A DNA stretch of 64,000 nt from Brevibacillus brevis (GCF_022026395.1 NZ_CP041767.1:1009001-1073000), one strand, 5' to 3'; positions 8,137-17,003 are shown, numbered from the stretch's first letter. Notes: generated from the letters alone by a model not told the origin. Numbers and translations: made by a program.

Positions 8137-8978
8137 AAATTGCATTTTCACCATGTCCGAATGACACTTTTGTTTTTCATGCCTGGGCACATGATTTGAT
8201 TCCGGGAGCGCCAAAGCTCGATATTATGTATGCAGATATCGATATTACGAATACGCTTGCTGCACAGGGAGAAGGCCCAGAAGTAATGAAAATCTCCTAT
8301 GCGGCATTGCCATGGGTGATGGACAACTACTCGTTGCTCCCTTGCGGTGGTGCACTGGGCAGAGGATGCGGGCCACTCGTTTTGACGCAAGGAAATTCTG
8401 GCCAGAGCGCGAATGATCCAGCACGCCTGTCCAACAAACGGGTAGCGGTTCCGAGTGAGCGCTCCACAGCTTATCTACTGTTCCGGCTCTGGGCTGCACA
8501 AAATGTCCCGGGTGGTGTAGGGGAGATCGTCGTCATGCCGTTTCATGAGATTATGCCTGCTGTACGTGACGGCAAGATCGATGCAGGACTCGTAATCCAC
8601 GAGGCTCGTTTTACGTATCAAAACTACGGGCTGTCTCTCATGACTGACTTGGGCAACTGGTGGGAGTCTGATACCAATCTGCCGATTCCACTGGGTGCCA
8701 TTATTGCGAAAAAATCAATGGACATCGAGGCTCTGACCAATTGGACGCGCTCCTCTGTGGAATATGCGTGGGCGAATCCAACTGCGTCACAAGAATATGT
8801 CATGTCCCATGCCCAGGAGTTATCCCTGGAGGTAGCGCAAGCGCATATTAACTTGTACGTGAATGAATTTACGAGAAATTTGGGTAACGATGGTTATGCA
8901 GCTGTCGAGGCGTTGCTCGGTCGTGCAGCCGAAGAAGGGCTTGTACCGGCATTTGATTTGTCGACATTACGGCGCTAG
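8133..8978 (+). CDS. mqnD: 1,4-dihydroxy-6-naphthoate synthase MqnD
   Basis: A 281-residue periplasmic-binding-protein-fold lyase that converts cyclic dehypoxanthine futalosine to 1,4-dihydroxy-6-naphthoate. The start MKIAFSPCPNDTFVFHAW is the family signature, followed by the Ser/Thr-rich VAVPSERSTAYLL and GLVIHEARFTY, which holds the catalytic-region histidine. The ATG at 8133 follows GGAGG by 7 bases and overlaps the mqnB stop. mqnA and mqnC are not in this window. Confidence 0.95.
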   Translation: MKIAFSPCPNDTFVFHAWAHDLIPGAPKLDIMYADIDITNTLAAQGEGPEVMKISYAALPWVMDNYSLLPCGGALGRGCGPLVLTQGNSGQSANDPARLSNKRVAVPSERSTAYLLFRLWAAQNVPGGVGEIVVMPFHEIMPAVRDGKIDAGLVIHEARFTYQNYGLSLMTDLGNWWESDTNLPIPLGAIIAKKSMDIEALTNWTRSSVEYAWANPTASQEYVMSHAQELSLEVAQAHINLYVNEFTRNLGNDGYAAVEALLGRAAEEGLVPAFDLSTLRR

Positions 8979-8995
8979 CTAATTCAATAATGCGA

Positions 8996-9026
8996 GGGGG
9001 GCAGCTAACCATGGTTGCCCCCTTTT
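8996..9026. terminator. Terminator between mqnD and the SOD gene
   Basis: GGGGGCA at 8997-9003 pairs with TGCCCCC at 9016-9022, ending in TTTT. It closes the mqnBD transcript and could serve the convergent superoxide dismutase gene less efficiently. Confidence 0.8.
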
Positions 9027-9043
9027 CCTGTTCGAGGGAAGCG

Positions 9044-9580
9044 TTATCCAGCGTAGATCAATCCACATGCCAGGCGTTTTCCGCTATTTCCTGCCGGCTG
9101 TGAATGGAAGTCATCCGGACTTTGATGGATGATCAAGCTTCTGCCGACGACATCTGCTGCACTGATTTTGTTTGTGAAAAAAGTCATTCGTGCATAGCCG
9201 TCATTGGAAAACAGCACGGGGAAGTCGCCGACGTGGTTGCCATGTGGTTGTTGTGTAGGGTTCCAATGACTGCCTGCTGCGGTAAAAGGATCTTCCCGAT
9301 TTCCTACCGTGCAGACGCCATGCTCATGCAAATGAAAACCAAATGGCCCGATTTGCTGCTGATTGCCAGTGGCTGGCTGGAAAGCGGGGAGGCCGCTGAC
9401 TTCGACGAACACTTCGGTGCCGTAGGGGACATCGGTAAAAACAACGTAGCCGTGCAGGTTCGGTGCCAGTGGACCACCCTGAATTTCGGCAAAAGATTGT
9501 CCTGTTCTCCGTCCATGTTGGGAGGACACGGCTCGCAAGTCATGTTCATATGGGTATTCATAAGGCTGATATCCATACAT
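9044..9580 (-). CDS. Cu/Zn superoxide dismutase family protein
   Basis: A 178-residue SodC-family protein. The copper/zinc ligands are recognisable in FGFHLHEHG, GSHWNP, HGNHVGDFP and LIIHQ; the disulfide pair is the Cys in HGVCTVG and the Cys in RLACGLIYAG, and an active-site arginine precedes the latter (GKRLACG). Unlike most bacterial SodC proteins it has no signal peptide or lipobox. Instead its first ~45 residues are polar with a Tyr/Pro-rich YGYQPYEYPYEH start, suggesting a cytoplasmic or spore-surface location. The ATG at 9580 follows AAGGTGG by 8 bases. Confidence 0.9.
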   Translation of the reverse strand: MYGYQPYEYPYEHDLRAVSSQHGRRTGQSFAEIQGGPLAPNLHGYVVFTDVPYGTEVFVEVSGLPAFQPATGNQQQIGPFGFHLHEHGVCTVGNREDPFTAAGSHWNPTQQPHGNHVGDFPVLFSNDGYARMTFFTNKISAADVVGRSLIIHQSPDDFHSQPAGNSGKRLACGLIYAG

Positions 9581-9666
9581 GTTATACACCACCTTACTTC
9601 ATGAACCAGTTTGACATATTTTATGTAAGTGATGGGCGTATGGTTACTGGGCTGGGTAGGAGAACA

Positions 9667-9696
9667 TTGACGTTGATAATTATTTTCATCTACAAT
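9667..9696 (+). promoter_or_regulatory. Promoter with embedded Fur box for the two-component operon
   Basis: TTGACG (9667-9672) and TACAAT (9691-9696) are spaced by 18 bases. The spacer holds TGATAATTATTTTCA at 9674-9688, which matches the 7-1-7 Fur box TGATAATnATTATCA at all but one position. Iron-loaded Fur would block this promoter. Confidence 0.65.
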
Positions 9697-9737
9697 CAGG
9701 TGGAATTCCCCGGCATGGGCAAAAGGGTGGGCAAAAC

Positions 9738-10415
9738 GTGAAAAGAGTGTTGCTGATAGAAGATGAGATCAATATGGCCCGATTTATTGAACTGGAGCTG
9801 CGCTACGAATCGTTTGCGATTACAGTCGCGCATGATGGACATAAAGGACTCGAGCTCGCTTTGCAGGAAGAATGGGATGTCATATTATTGGACGTCATGC
9901 TTCCGGGGCTTGATGGTATTGCGGTTTGTCAAAAAATACGCAGCGTGAAAAAAACGCCGATAATTATGCTGACAGCCAGAGACAGTATTACGGACCGCGT
10001 CTCAGGCTTGGACAGTGGGGCCGATGATTATATTCCGAAGCCATTCGCGATTGAGGAGCTGTTGGCACGCATACGCGTCGTGTTCCGCCGTCAGGAAGAA
10101 CAGGAGAATGTCCCCCGAACCATGCTCGCGCATCGAGGGCTGGTGGTCCATATGGAGGGACGTATCGTCACCAAAAATAATCAACCTGTCGAGCTGACCA
10201 AACGGGAGTACGATTTGCTCGTGACGTTTATGAAAAACATCAATCGAGTCCTGCCTCGCGAGGTGCTGCTCGATACTGTATGGGGTTTCGAGGCGGCTGT
10301 CGAGACCAATGTTGTCGATGTATATGTTCGGTATTTGCGCAATAAAATCGATTCCCCCAATGAGGACAGCTATATCTCGACTGTACGCGGGATTGGCTAC
10401 GTGATGCGAAAATGA
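9738..10415 (+). CDS. OmpR-family response regulator, iron-linked
   Basis: A 225-residue response regulator. The receiver domain (1-120) shows the acidic pair IEDE at 7-10, phospho-acceptor Asp52 in ILLDVMLPG, Thr in MLTA and Lys in PKPF; the C-terminal winged helix (130-225) is of the OmpR/PhoB type with TKREYDLL and YVRYLRNKID. It starts with GTG. The kinase gene overlaps its stop by 4 bases. A Fur box in the promoter and the iron transporter downstream suggest a role in iron uptake. Confidence 0.93.
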   Translation: MKRVLLIEDEINMARFIELELRYESFAITVAHDGHKGLELALQEEWDVILLDVMLPGLDGIAVCQKIRSVKKTPIIMLTARDSITDRVSGLDSGADDYIPKPFAIEELLARIRVVFRRQEEQENVPRTMLAHRGLVVHMEGRIVTKNNQPVELTKREYDLLVTFMKNINRVLPREVLLDTVWGFEAAVETNVVDVYVRYLRNKIDSPNEDSYISTVRGIGYVMRK

Positions 10416-11851
10416 GAGGACCATCGAGATTTTTAAAGCTCCCGATCAAATGGAAGCTGACACTCTGGTCGTCGCTTCTGCTTTTTCTTGTATTCATTGG
10501 CTATAATGGCTTCCAATACTTTTTTGTAGAGAAGTGGATGTTTAATCAGGAAGAGCAGGTTGTGCAGCAGACAATGCGAGAATTTCTTAACTACGCATTG
10601 GAAAAAGAGCAATCTTTTGAGGGCGAGGACCTCACAGAGCTGCGCAGCTTCCTGGAGAAAATCAATCAACGAAACCAGATGATTCGTATTCTGGACGAAG
10701 AGGGTAATCCGATTGTTGTCGTATCGGAAAATTTTCAAGATATCACACTGCCACCGCTTCCGCCTGTTCAGTCGATTCGCACCCAGACCCAAGAAGTGCG
10801 TGGTGACCTATTGATCATGAGCAGTCCGCTTACGATCTTTCAATTTAACGGGACAGTGATGATTCTGAAGAATATGAAAGAGTTTGGGCAGTTGAGTGGT
10901 GCGCTCTTTCAGGTCATGGCTATTGGATGCTTCACTGCTGTGATTATAAGCGGTCTGGGTGGCAGATTGCTCGCGAGGCAGTTACTTCGACCCCTGCAAT
11001 CGATGAATGAAACGATGAGCAACGTCCGGCAAAAAGGATTCCATGAACGTGTGCAGTTTCACGATAATCAGGATGAGATTGCGACCTTGATGAAAATGTT
11101 CAATAAAATGATGGATCAGGTGGAGCGTTCCTTTTTGCAGCAGAGACAATTCGTCGAAGATGCCTCACATGAGCTGCGGACGCCGATTGCGATTATCGAA
11201 GGGCATCTGGGAATGCTCCGGCGCTGGGGTAAACATGATCCGGCTGTTTTGGAGGAATCCTTGCAGACATCGGTTCAAGAGCTCGCCAGATTAAAAGGAC
11301 TGGTGCAGGAGCTGCTCGCTTTGACGAGAGCGGAGCATGTGGAGGTAGAAGAGGATGTCGCGCTCCATGAGCCGGATCGAGCTGTCTATCACATCGTCAA
11401 GAAATTCGCCATGATTCAGCCGACATTTACGATTGAGCAAGAACTTGCGCCTTTGGCTGGAGAAATTCTGGCCATATCGGAAGAACACTTGGAGCAAGTG
11501 CTACTGATCCTTTTGGATAATGCGGTCAAGTATTCCGGGGAGAGCAGGAGAGTCTGCGTGAGGGCCAAGGTGGAAGAAACGGTAGCCTGTATGGAAATCA
11601 TCGATGAAGGAATCGGCATACCCGAGCAGGATTTGCCGTATGTCTTGGACCGGTTGTATCGGGTAGACAAAGCAAGAAGCAGCGGGGAGAGCGGGTATGG
11701 ACTCGGACTTGCCATCGCCAAACGATTGCTCACGCGTTACAACGGTATCATAACGATTCAGAGTGTGGAGCAGAAAGGGACGACTGTGTCTATTTTTGTG
11801 CCGCTTCGTTCAGCGAATTTCAACCGATCCGCATCTCAAATAAAAAATTGA
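10412..11851 (+). CDS. Sensor histidine kinase
   Basis: A 479-residue membrane kinase that pairs with the overlapping response regulator. Transmembrane helices at about 17-38 and 163-184 flank a ~125-residue extracellular sensor; HAMP follows, then the HisKA box FVEDASHELRTPIAI with His253, and the HATPase domain with LDNAVKYS (N box), DEGIGIPE (G1) and GYGLGLAIAK (G2). The extracellular domain has Pro-rich LPPLPPVQ but no obvious metal-binding motif, so the signal is unknown. Confidence 0.93.
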   Translation: MRGPSRFLKLPIKWKLTLWSSLLLFLVFIGYNGFQYFFVEKWMFNQEEQVVQQTMREFLNYALEKEQSFEGEDLTELRSFLEKINQRNQMIRILDEEGNPIVVVSENFQDITLPPLPPVQSIRTQTQEVRGDLLIMSSPLTIFQFNGTVMILKNMKEFGQLSGALFQVMAIGCFTAVIISGLGGRLLARQLLRPLQSMNETMSNVRQKGFHERVQFHDNQDEIATLMKMFNKMMDQVERSFLQQRQFVEDASHELRTPIAIIEGHLGMLRRWGKHDPAVLEESLQTSVQELARLKGLVQELLALTRAEHVEVEEDVALHEPDRAVYHIVKKFAMIQPTFTIEQELAPLAGEILAISEEHLEQVLLILLDNAVKYSGESRRVCVRAKVEETVACMEIIDEGIGIPEQDLPYVLDRLYRVDKARSSGESGYGLGLAIAKRLLTRYNGIITIQSVEQKGTTVSIFVPLRSANFNRSASQIKN

Positions 11852-11919
11852 GGATGTTTTTTTATTTTCACAGCATTTTCTCATTTTTGTTCGATACAAT
11901 AAGCCTTGTCAATTGGCAA

Positions 11920-11934
11920 TGATATTCATTATCA
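11920..11934 (+). promoter_or_regulatory. Fur box upstream of the iron ABC transporter
   Basis: TGATATTCATTATCA matches the Fur consensus TGATAATnATTATCA at 14 of 15 positions. It lies 32 bases before the substrate-binding protein start, with a possible -10 TACAAT at 11895-11900 just upstream. Confidence 0.8.
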
Positions 11935-11965
11935 ATAATCAGTGCGATAGAGAGGGAGAATCAAA

Positions 11966-13054
11966 ATGAGAAAAAAATCGATGCTGGCGGTCATGCTGAG
12001 TACGATGCTGACGATGCCTTTACTTGCTGCATGCGGAAACGGCGCGAATACTGCCCAGCCGCAAACAGAAGCGCCAAAGGCACAGGAGCCGGCTGCCACA
12101 GAGCAAGTCGTGAACGTATTTACTGCGCGTCATTATGATATTGATAGCAAATTGTTCGCTGAATTTACCAAGCAAACAGGCATCAAGGTAAATGAAGTGA
12201 AGGGCACAGCAGAAGAGCTGGTTGAGCGCTTGAAGCGTGAAGGGGAGAGCTCCGAAGCGGATTTGTTCATCACGGTTGACGGTGGAGTTCTGAACTACGC
12301 GAAGCAAAATGGCGTTCTGCAACCGATTCAATCTGCTGAAGTAGAGAAAAAAGTACCGAAAGAGCTGCGTGATCCTGACAACCAATGGATCGGTATGGCT
12401 ACCCGTGCGCGAGTAATCGTCTATGCGAAAGATCGCGTGAAGCCAGAGCAGCTGTCTACGTATGAAGATTTGGCTACAGATAAATGGAAAGGCAAAGTAT
12501 TGGTACGCTCTTCTTCCAACCTGTACAACCAGTCACTCGTTGCTTCTTTTATAGAGCTGAATGGCGAGCAGGCTGCTTTGGATTGGGCAAAAGGTCTTGT
12601 AAACAATTTCGCGCGCAAGCCTGAAGGTGGAGATCGCGATCAGGCAAAGGCTGTCGTTGCCAAAGTCGGTGACGTTGCGATCATGAACACCTACTATGTT
12701 GGGCAAATGCTGAACTCCAAAGATGCAGAGGAAGTAAAAGTCGCGCAAAACATCGGCGTTTTCTTCCCGAACCAAGAAACGACAGGCACACACTTGAACA
12801 TCAGCGGTATTGGTTTGACCAAGCACGCGAAAAACAAGGACAATGCCGTGAAGTTGATTGAGTTCGTCACAGGGAAAGAGGCTCAAACGATGCTGACAAA
12901 CGGAAGCTACGAGTTCCCTGTCAATGCAGAGGCTGACAAGCCTGCTCTTTTGAAAGAGTGGGGAGAATTCAAAACGCAAAAGCTCGACTTTGCCAAGCTC
13001 GGTGAGTATAACAAAAAAGCGGTAGAACTGCTGAATCAAGCAGGTTGGAAATAA
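11966..13054 (+). CDS. Ferric iron ABC transporter, substrate-binding lipoprotein
   Basis: A 362-residue lipoprotein of the FbpA/FutA type (periplasmic ferric-ion binding, cluster F). The signal peptide ends in the lipobox LLAAC with Cys23, followed by a Gln/Pro/Ala-rich linker. VNVFTARHYDIDSKLF is the family's opening strand and carries the Tyr/His region that helps bind iron; a second conserved area is MNTYYVGQ, with the paired tyrosines that coordinate ferric iron. It is first in a three-gene operon behind a Fur box, so it should be induced by iron starvation. Confidence 0.93.
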   Translation: MRKKSMLAVMLSTMLTMPLLAACGNGANTAQPQTEAPKAQEPAATEQVVNVFTARHYDIDSKLFAEFTKQTGIKVNEVKGTAEELVERLKREGESSEADLFITVDGGVLNYAKQNGVLQPIQSAEVEKKVPKELRDPDNQWIGMATRARVIVYAKDRVKPEQLSTYEDLATDKWKGKVLVRSSSNLYNQSLVASFIELNGEQAALDWAKGLVNNFARKPEGGDRDQAKAVVAKVGDVAIMNTYYVGQMLNSKDAEEVKVAQNIGVFFPNQETTGTHLNISGIGLTKHAKNKDNAVKLIEFVTGKEAQTMLTNGSYEFPVNAEADKPALLKEWGEFKTQKLDFAKLGEYNKKAVELLNQAGWK

Positions 13055-13056
13055 GC

Positions 13057-14712
13057 ATGACGGGGGCACTTTTGCGTAGAAGCCTGAGACGAAAACTGAA
13101 CGGGTGGGTAACGCTGAGCGTGATAGGGGCCTTTTTGGCCCTTCTCCCGTCTCTTTATATTTTTTTTGGACTCTTTCAAAAACAGAATGAAAACTGGCAG
13201 CATATCCAAGAGTACATGCTGCTGGATTACGCGCTGCAATCGTTATGGCTCGTGCTCGGTACCGGAGCCTGTACGATCATCGTAGGTGTGACCTTGGCCT
13301 GGCTGGTCGCTGCTTACGATTTTCCATTGCGTCGCTTTTTTTCATTTGCTTTCGTGCTGCCGCTGGCGATTCCTCCGTACATCGCAGCATACACGTACGG
13401 CTCCATGCTCAGCTATACGGGGAGTATCCAGACGTTTTTGCGCGATGCATTCGGATTGACGCTCGATCAACGCTACTTTGACATCATGTCGATGAAGGGC
13501 GCTATTTTTATTTTTACGTTGTTTTTGTTCCCGTACGTCTATTTGATTACGAAAACCTTTCTTGAAAAACAGAGTGCTGTGTTCATTGAAAATGCCAGAT
13601 TGCTCGGAAAAAACCAAACACATATCTTTTTTCGCATCGTCCTGCCTATGTCGCAGGCAGCCATCGTCGGTGGAGCCAGTCTTGTGGCATTTGAAGTGCT
13701 CAATGATTTTGGAGTGACGAAGCATTTTGGGATTCAGTCTTTTTCAGCGGCGATTTTCAAGACGTGGTTTGGCATGTATGACGTGGAATCGGCCATTCGT
13801 TTGTCCGCCTGGCTCATGACCTTGATTATCGGGATCTTTATCGTTGAGCGACTCGTGCGTAAGCGGAAAAAATACAGCTCGCCTACGAACAGGAGCACGC
13901 CGCTTACACGCAGAAAATTGCGCGGAATCACGATGTACGCTGCCGTAATCTTCGGATTGGTTATTGTTTCATTTTCGTTTGTGATCCCTGTTGGGCAGTT
14001 GATTGTCTGGGCGACGTGGACGTATGGGGAAGTGTTGAACGAGACCTTCTGGAAGCTCTTGAGCAATACGCTGTTCATCTCTTGTATCTCGATCACCATC
14101 TTGATGCTGCTCGCGGTAATCGTTGCGAATGTCATCCGATTCTCCCGAGGCTCGATATTTGCTGTGGCACTGACGCGCTTGATTTCCATGGGCTATTCTA
14201 TTCCGGGCGCAGTCTTGTCTATTGGAGTAATGGCGGTGATGATGTCCGTAGATAAAGAACTGAGTTCCTTCTATAGCTGGCTGGGCTTGGGCGCAAACAA
14301 GCTGGTACTCAGCATGTCTTTGTTCATGCTGACGTTTGCCTACATCATCCGCTTCCTTGCAGTTGGATTCAATGCAGTCGAAGCGGGGTTTGAGAAGACG
14401 GGAAACCGCTATTCAGAAGCGGCACGTATGCTCGGGATGAGCATGACACGGACCTTTTTTAAAGTGGATTTGCCTTTAATCAAAGGGGCTGTACTCACCG
14501 GTTTTATCTTGGTGTTCATGGAAATCGTGAAGGAATTGCCGCTTACCTTGCTTCTTCGTCCCTATAACTTCGAGACGCTGGCAACAAAGGCGTATCAATA
14601 TGCGAGCGACGAACAAATTCACCAGGCCGCGATTCCTTCGCTCTGTATCATTGCGGTGGGAATCGTCTCCGTTATTTTCTATCACTGGTTAGGAGAGAGA
14701 CAGGCAAAATGA
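13057..14712 (+). CDS. Ferric iron ABC transporter, fused permease
   Basis: A 551-residue inner-membrane protein of the FbpB/SfuB type with about twelve helices, i.e. two permease halves in one chain. Each half carries an EAA-type coupling loop: ENARLLGKNQTHIFFRIVLP in the first and EAARMLGMSMTRTFFKVDLP in the second. The ATG at 13057 begins two bases after the stop of the binding protein, implying coupled translation. It overlaps the ATPase gene by ATGA. Confidence 0.93.
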   Translation: MTGALLRRSLRRKLNGWVTLSVIGAFLALLPSLYIFFGLFQKQNENWQHIQEYMLLDYALQSLWLVLGTGACTIIVGVTLAWLVAAYDFPLRRFFSFAFVLPLAIPPYIAAYTYGSMLSYTGSIQTFLRDAFGLTLDQRYFDIMSMKGAIFIFTLFLFPYVYLITKTFLEKQSAVFIENARLLGKNQTHIFFRIVLPMSQAAIVGGASLVAFEVLNDFGVTKHFGIQSFSAAIFKTWFGMYDVESAIRLSAWLMTLIIGIFIVERLVRKRKKYSSPTNRSTPLTRRKLRGITMYAAVIFGLVIVSFSFVIPVGQLIVWATWTYGEVLNETFWKLLSNTLFISCISITILMLLAVIVANVIRFSRGSIFAVALTRLISMGYSIPGAVLSIGVMAVMMSVDKELSSFYSWLGLGANKLVLSMSLFMLTFAYIIRFLAVGFNAVEAGFEKTGNRYSEAARMLGMSMTRTFFKVDLPLIKGAVLTGFILVFMEIVKELPLTLLLRPYNFETLATKAYQYASDEQIHQAAIPSLCIIAVGIVSVIFYHWLGERQAK

Positions 14713-15350
14713 CTTTTTTTGAAGTGAAAAACCTGACGTTTGGTTATGCAAGCGGGAATGGCAGCGTCATCCGGGATTTTTGCTTGCAGATGGAGCAAGG
14801 GGAAGTTGTTGGGCTACTCGGAAATAGCGGTTGTGGAAAAAGTACATTGCTTCGCTTGATAGCCGGACTGGAGTCCCCGAAGAGCGGGCGCATCCAGATC
14901 GATGGAAAAGTATTGGTCGATCAGGGGCAGTTTGTGGAGCCAGAGCAACGCGGGATCGGCATGATTTTTCAAGACTATGCGCTGTTTCCGCATTTGACTG
15001 TCGAGCAAAACATCTTGTTCGGTCTGCATCGATTGTCCAAAGCAGAGCGTCTGGTTCGTTTGAAAGAGATGCTGGCACTCGTGCAGCTCGAAGGCTACGG
15101 CAAGCGATATCCACATGAGCTGAGCGGGGGACAGCAGCAGCGTGTCGCATTTGCGCGTGCACTGGCGCCTAGGCCGGCGATCTTGCTGATGGATGAGCCA
15201 TTCAGTAATCTGGATGCCGAGCTCAAAACGAAAATACGCGATGACTTGAAGCGAATGCTGCGAGCTGCCAAGATGACGTCGATCCTGGTCACACATGACA
15301 AAGCAGATGCGGAAACGATTTGTGATCGCATCATTCGCATGACTTGCTAA
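14709..15350 (+). CDS. Ferric iron ABC transporter, ATPase (short form)
   Basis: A 213-residue ATP-binding protein with all nucleotide-binding motifs: Walker A GNSGCGKST at 38-46, Q-loop in MIFQDYALFP, signature LSGGQQQR, Walker B ILLMDEPFSNLD and H-loop LVTHDK. Classical FbpC proteins run to about 350 residues with a C-terminal TOBE-type regulatory domain; here the chain ends just after the H-loop helix. No frameshifted continuation is seen downstream, so this appears to be a naturally short form rather than a break. Confidence 0.9.
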   Translation: MTFFEVKNLTFGYASGNGSVIRDFCLQMEQGEVVGLLGNSGCGKSTLLRLIAGLESPKSGRIQIDGKVLVDQGQFVEPEQRGIGMIFQDYALFPHLTVEQNILFGLHRLSKAERLVRLKEMLALVQLEGYGKRYPHELSGGQQQRVAFARALAPRPAILLMDEPFSNLDAELKTKIRDDLKRMLRAAKMTSILVTHDKADAETICDRIIRMTC

Positions 15351-15485
15351 GGGCAAAGTGCAGCTTTCAGCCTCCAAAGTGCATAGTCGTACCGTGTGTT
15401 GTTGTATAATGTGCGTACGACGAAATTTGCAGTGTGCGGTTTGCTGTCTTTTGGTCAGCTCCGTTCAAATAGAGGAGGATGTAAC

Positions 15486-16211
15486 ATGAAAATTGAAATT
15501 TGGTCTGATTTTGCCTGCCCGTTTTGCTATATCGGAAAGCGCCGTCTGGAAGGAGCGCTGTCTCAATTTCCGCATAAGGATCAAGTAGAGGTCGTATATC
15601 GCAGCTTCCAGCTCGACCCGCAGATGGAACGCGATACCGATATGGACATGCATGAAGTACTGGCAGCCAAGTATAGCATTCCACTCGCACAAGCGAAGGG
15701 GATGAATGACCAGGTTACCCAAATGGCAAAAGGTGTGGGTCTTGATTATCATTTTGACACGATGATCCCGACCAATACATTTGATGCGCACCGCTTGACG
15801 CACTTTGCCCACGCTCATGGAAAAATGAAGGAAATGAAGGAGCGACTGCTCAAGGCGTACTTTACCGAATCACTTCATCTCGGTGACCACGAGGTGCTGG
15901 CACAGCTTGCTTCTGAGGTGGGCTTGGACAAGGAAGCGACGCTCGCCATGCTGGCAGGAGACGAATACAGAGAGGAAGTACAAGAGGACAAACAAAGAGG
16001 CAACGATTTGGGTGTCACGGGCGTACCGTTCTTTGTCATCAATAACAAATATGCAGTCTCTGGCGCGCAGCCAGGTGAAGTCTTTTTGGGAGCATTGAAC
16101 CAGGTATGGGAAGAAGAAAGCGCAGCTCCTGCTCTGAAATTCGTGCAGAACGACGAGAAAAAAGATGAGCAATCCGGCGACAATTGCGCAGATGGCTCCT
16201 GCAAAATATAA
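15486..16211 (+). CDS. DsbA family oxidoreductase (FrnE-like)
   Basis: A 241-residue thioredoxin-fold protein of the FrnE/2-hydroxychromene-2-carboxylate isomerase-like branch. The active-site CPFC lies at residues 11-14 (DFACPFCYIGK), and the cis-proline loop is GVTGVPFFVI. There is no signal peptide, so it works in the cytoplasm. The C-terminus adds a second cysteine pair, NCADGSCKI, found in some FrnE proteins and linked to redox stress. GAGGAGG precedes the ATG by 7 bases; a TATAAT at 15405-15410 may be its -10 box. Confidence 0.92.
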   Translation: MKIEIWSDFACPFCYIGKRRLEGALSQFPHKDQVEVVYRSFQLDPQMERDTDMDMHEVLAAKYSIPLAQAKGMNDQVTQMAKGVGLDYHFDTMIPTNTFDAHRLTHFAHAHGKMKEMKERLLKAYFTESLHLGDHEVLAQLASEVGLDKEATLAMLAGDEYREEVQEDKQRGNDLGVTGVPFFVINNKYAVSGAQPGEVFLGALNQVWEEESAAPALKFVQNDEKKDEQSGDNCADGSCKI

Positions 16212-16296
16212 GCGACGCAAAACGAATAACTCAATGTTAGACCCTTAATGCTGTAAATTGGTTATGTTGTTGGTGCTACCCTTACAGCAAAATCTC

Positions 16297-16335
16297 AAAA
16301 GCCGATCCTCCTTAAATGAAGGGGAATCGGCTTTT
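16297..16335. terminator. Bidirectional terminator
   Basis: AAAAGCCGAT at 16297-16306 and ATCGGCTTTT at 16326-16335 form a long stem with further pairing inside. It closes the oxidoreductase gene and the convergent 16350 gene. Confidence 0.9.
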
Positions 16336-16349
16336 CTCATCGCTTGAAA

Positions 16350-16682
16350 TCACTGAATAACGAGATTATTTCCTAATACTGTGAACTGTTTACCAATATT
16401 AGAAGCAAATAGGGATGAAGCAGCGCTAACGCTTCCAATTTGCTTGCCAGAGCTGAAGTCATGACTTCCTTGTAGAGTAATATTCTCGAGACCAAAAAAG
16501 AAAAGTGTCAATGTGAGCATTGCCGTATTCTGCGCTTCAGTTCCCTGATGCACGGTTCGCTTCGTACTCGCGTAATTGGCTACATGGTTATTTCCCTCAA
16601 AGACTTTACCACCTTCATATTGCCACCCACCAGCAGAGTCATCCACATTCGTCAGACTGAGTCGATTTAATGTCAGGTTCAT
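16350..16682 (-). CDS. Unknown protein, 110 aa, beta-rich
   Basis: A 110-residue protein without signal peptide or membrane helix. It alternates hydrophobic and polar residues in beta-strand fashion, with the striking segments GGWQYEGGKVF, TVHQGTEAQNTAMLTLTLFF, ITLQGSHDFSSGKQIGSVSAASS and IGKQFTVLGNNLVI. These resemble a small beta-barrel, such as an allene-oxide-cyclase-like or calycin fold, but I cannot name a family. GGGAGG precedes the ATG by 8 bases and a terminator follows, so it is a real single-gene unit. Confidence 0.7.
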   Translation of the reverse strand: MNLTLNRLSLTNVDDSAGGWQYEGGKVFEGNNHVANYASTKRTVHQGTEAQNTAMLTLTLFFFGLENITLQGSHDFSSGKQIGSVSAASSLFASNIGKQFTVLGNNLVIQ

Positions 16683-16907
16683 ATTAGTTACCTCCCGTAG
16701 TCGCCTTGTGCCTTGTTTCTACTGGTCATCATATGCCCTGGGTGCCCAAAGTTGTCGGTATAACATGCCTATTTCCATATAACTCATCATTTGTTATTAA
16801 ATGGATAATTTTAATCCCCTTTCAGGTCTCACTATCTGCTCCGTTTCTTTGGTGGGCCCTAACAACTCGTTATAGTCTATTTTCGTTGGGAAAATTTTCT
16901 TTCCATC

Positions 16908-16935
16908 TGAAACAAAAAGGGAACTCATTCGAATA
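16908..16935 (+). promoter_or_regulatory. ECF sigma-type promoter
   Basis: TGAAAC (16908-16913), a 16-base spacer, then CGAATA (16930-16935). This fits the Bacillus ECF consensus TGAAAC-N16-CGTMTA with one change. It lies 68 bases upstream of an operon that encodes an ECF sigma factor, which suggests autoregulation. Confidence 0.7.
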
Positions 16936-16954
16936 ATGGACAGAGCGAAAAATA

Positions 16955-16968
16955 GCTGGGGCCCCAGC
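16955..16968. repeat. Perfect 14-bp palindrome
   Basis: GCTGGGGCCCCAGC sits between the ECF promoter and the 17004 gene, in what would be the 5' untranslated RNA. There is no T run, so it is either an operator or an RNA hairpin. The rest of the 320-base gap at 16683-17003 shows nothing else. Confidence 0.5.
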
Positions 16969-17003
16969 ATCACTATCCAAAAAGAGTGAGGAATGAACGA
17001 ACC

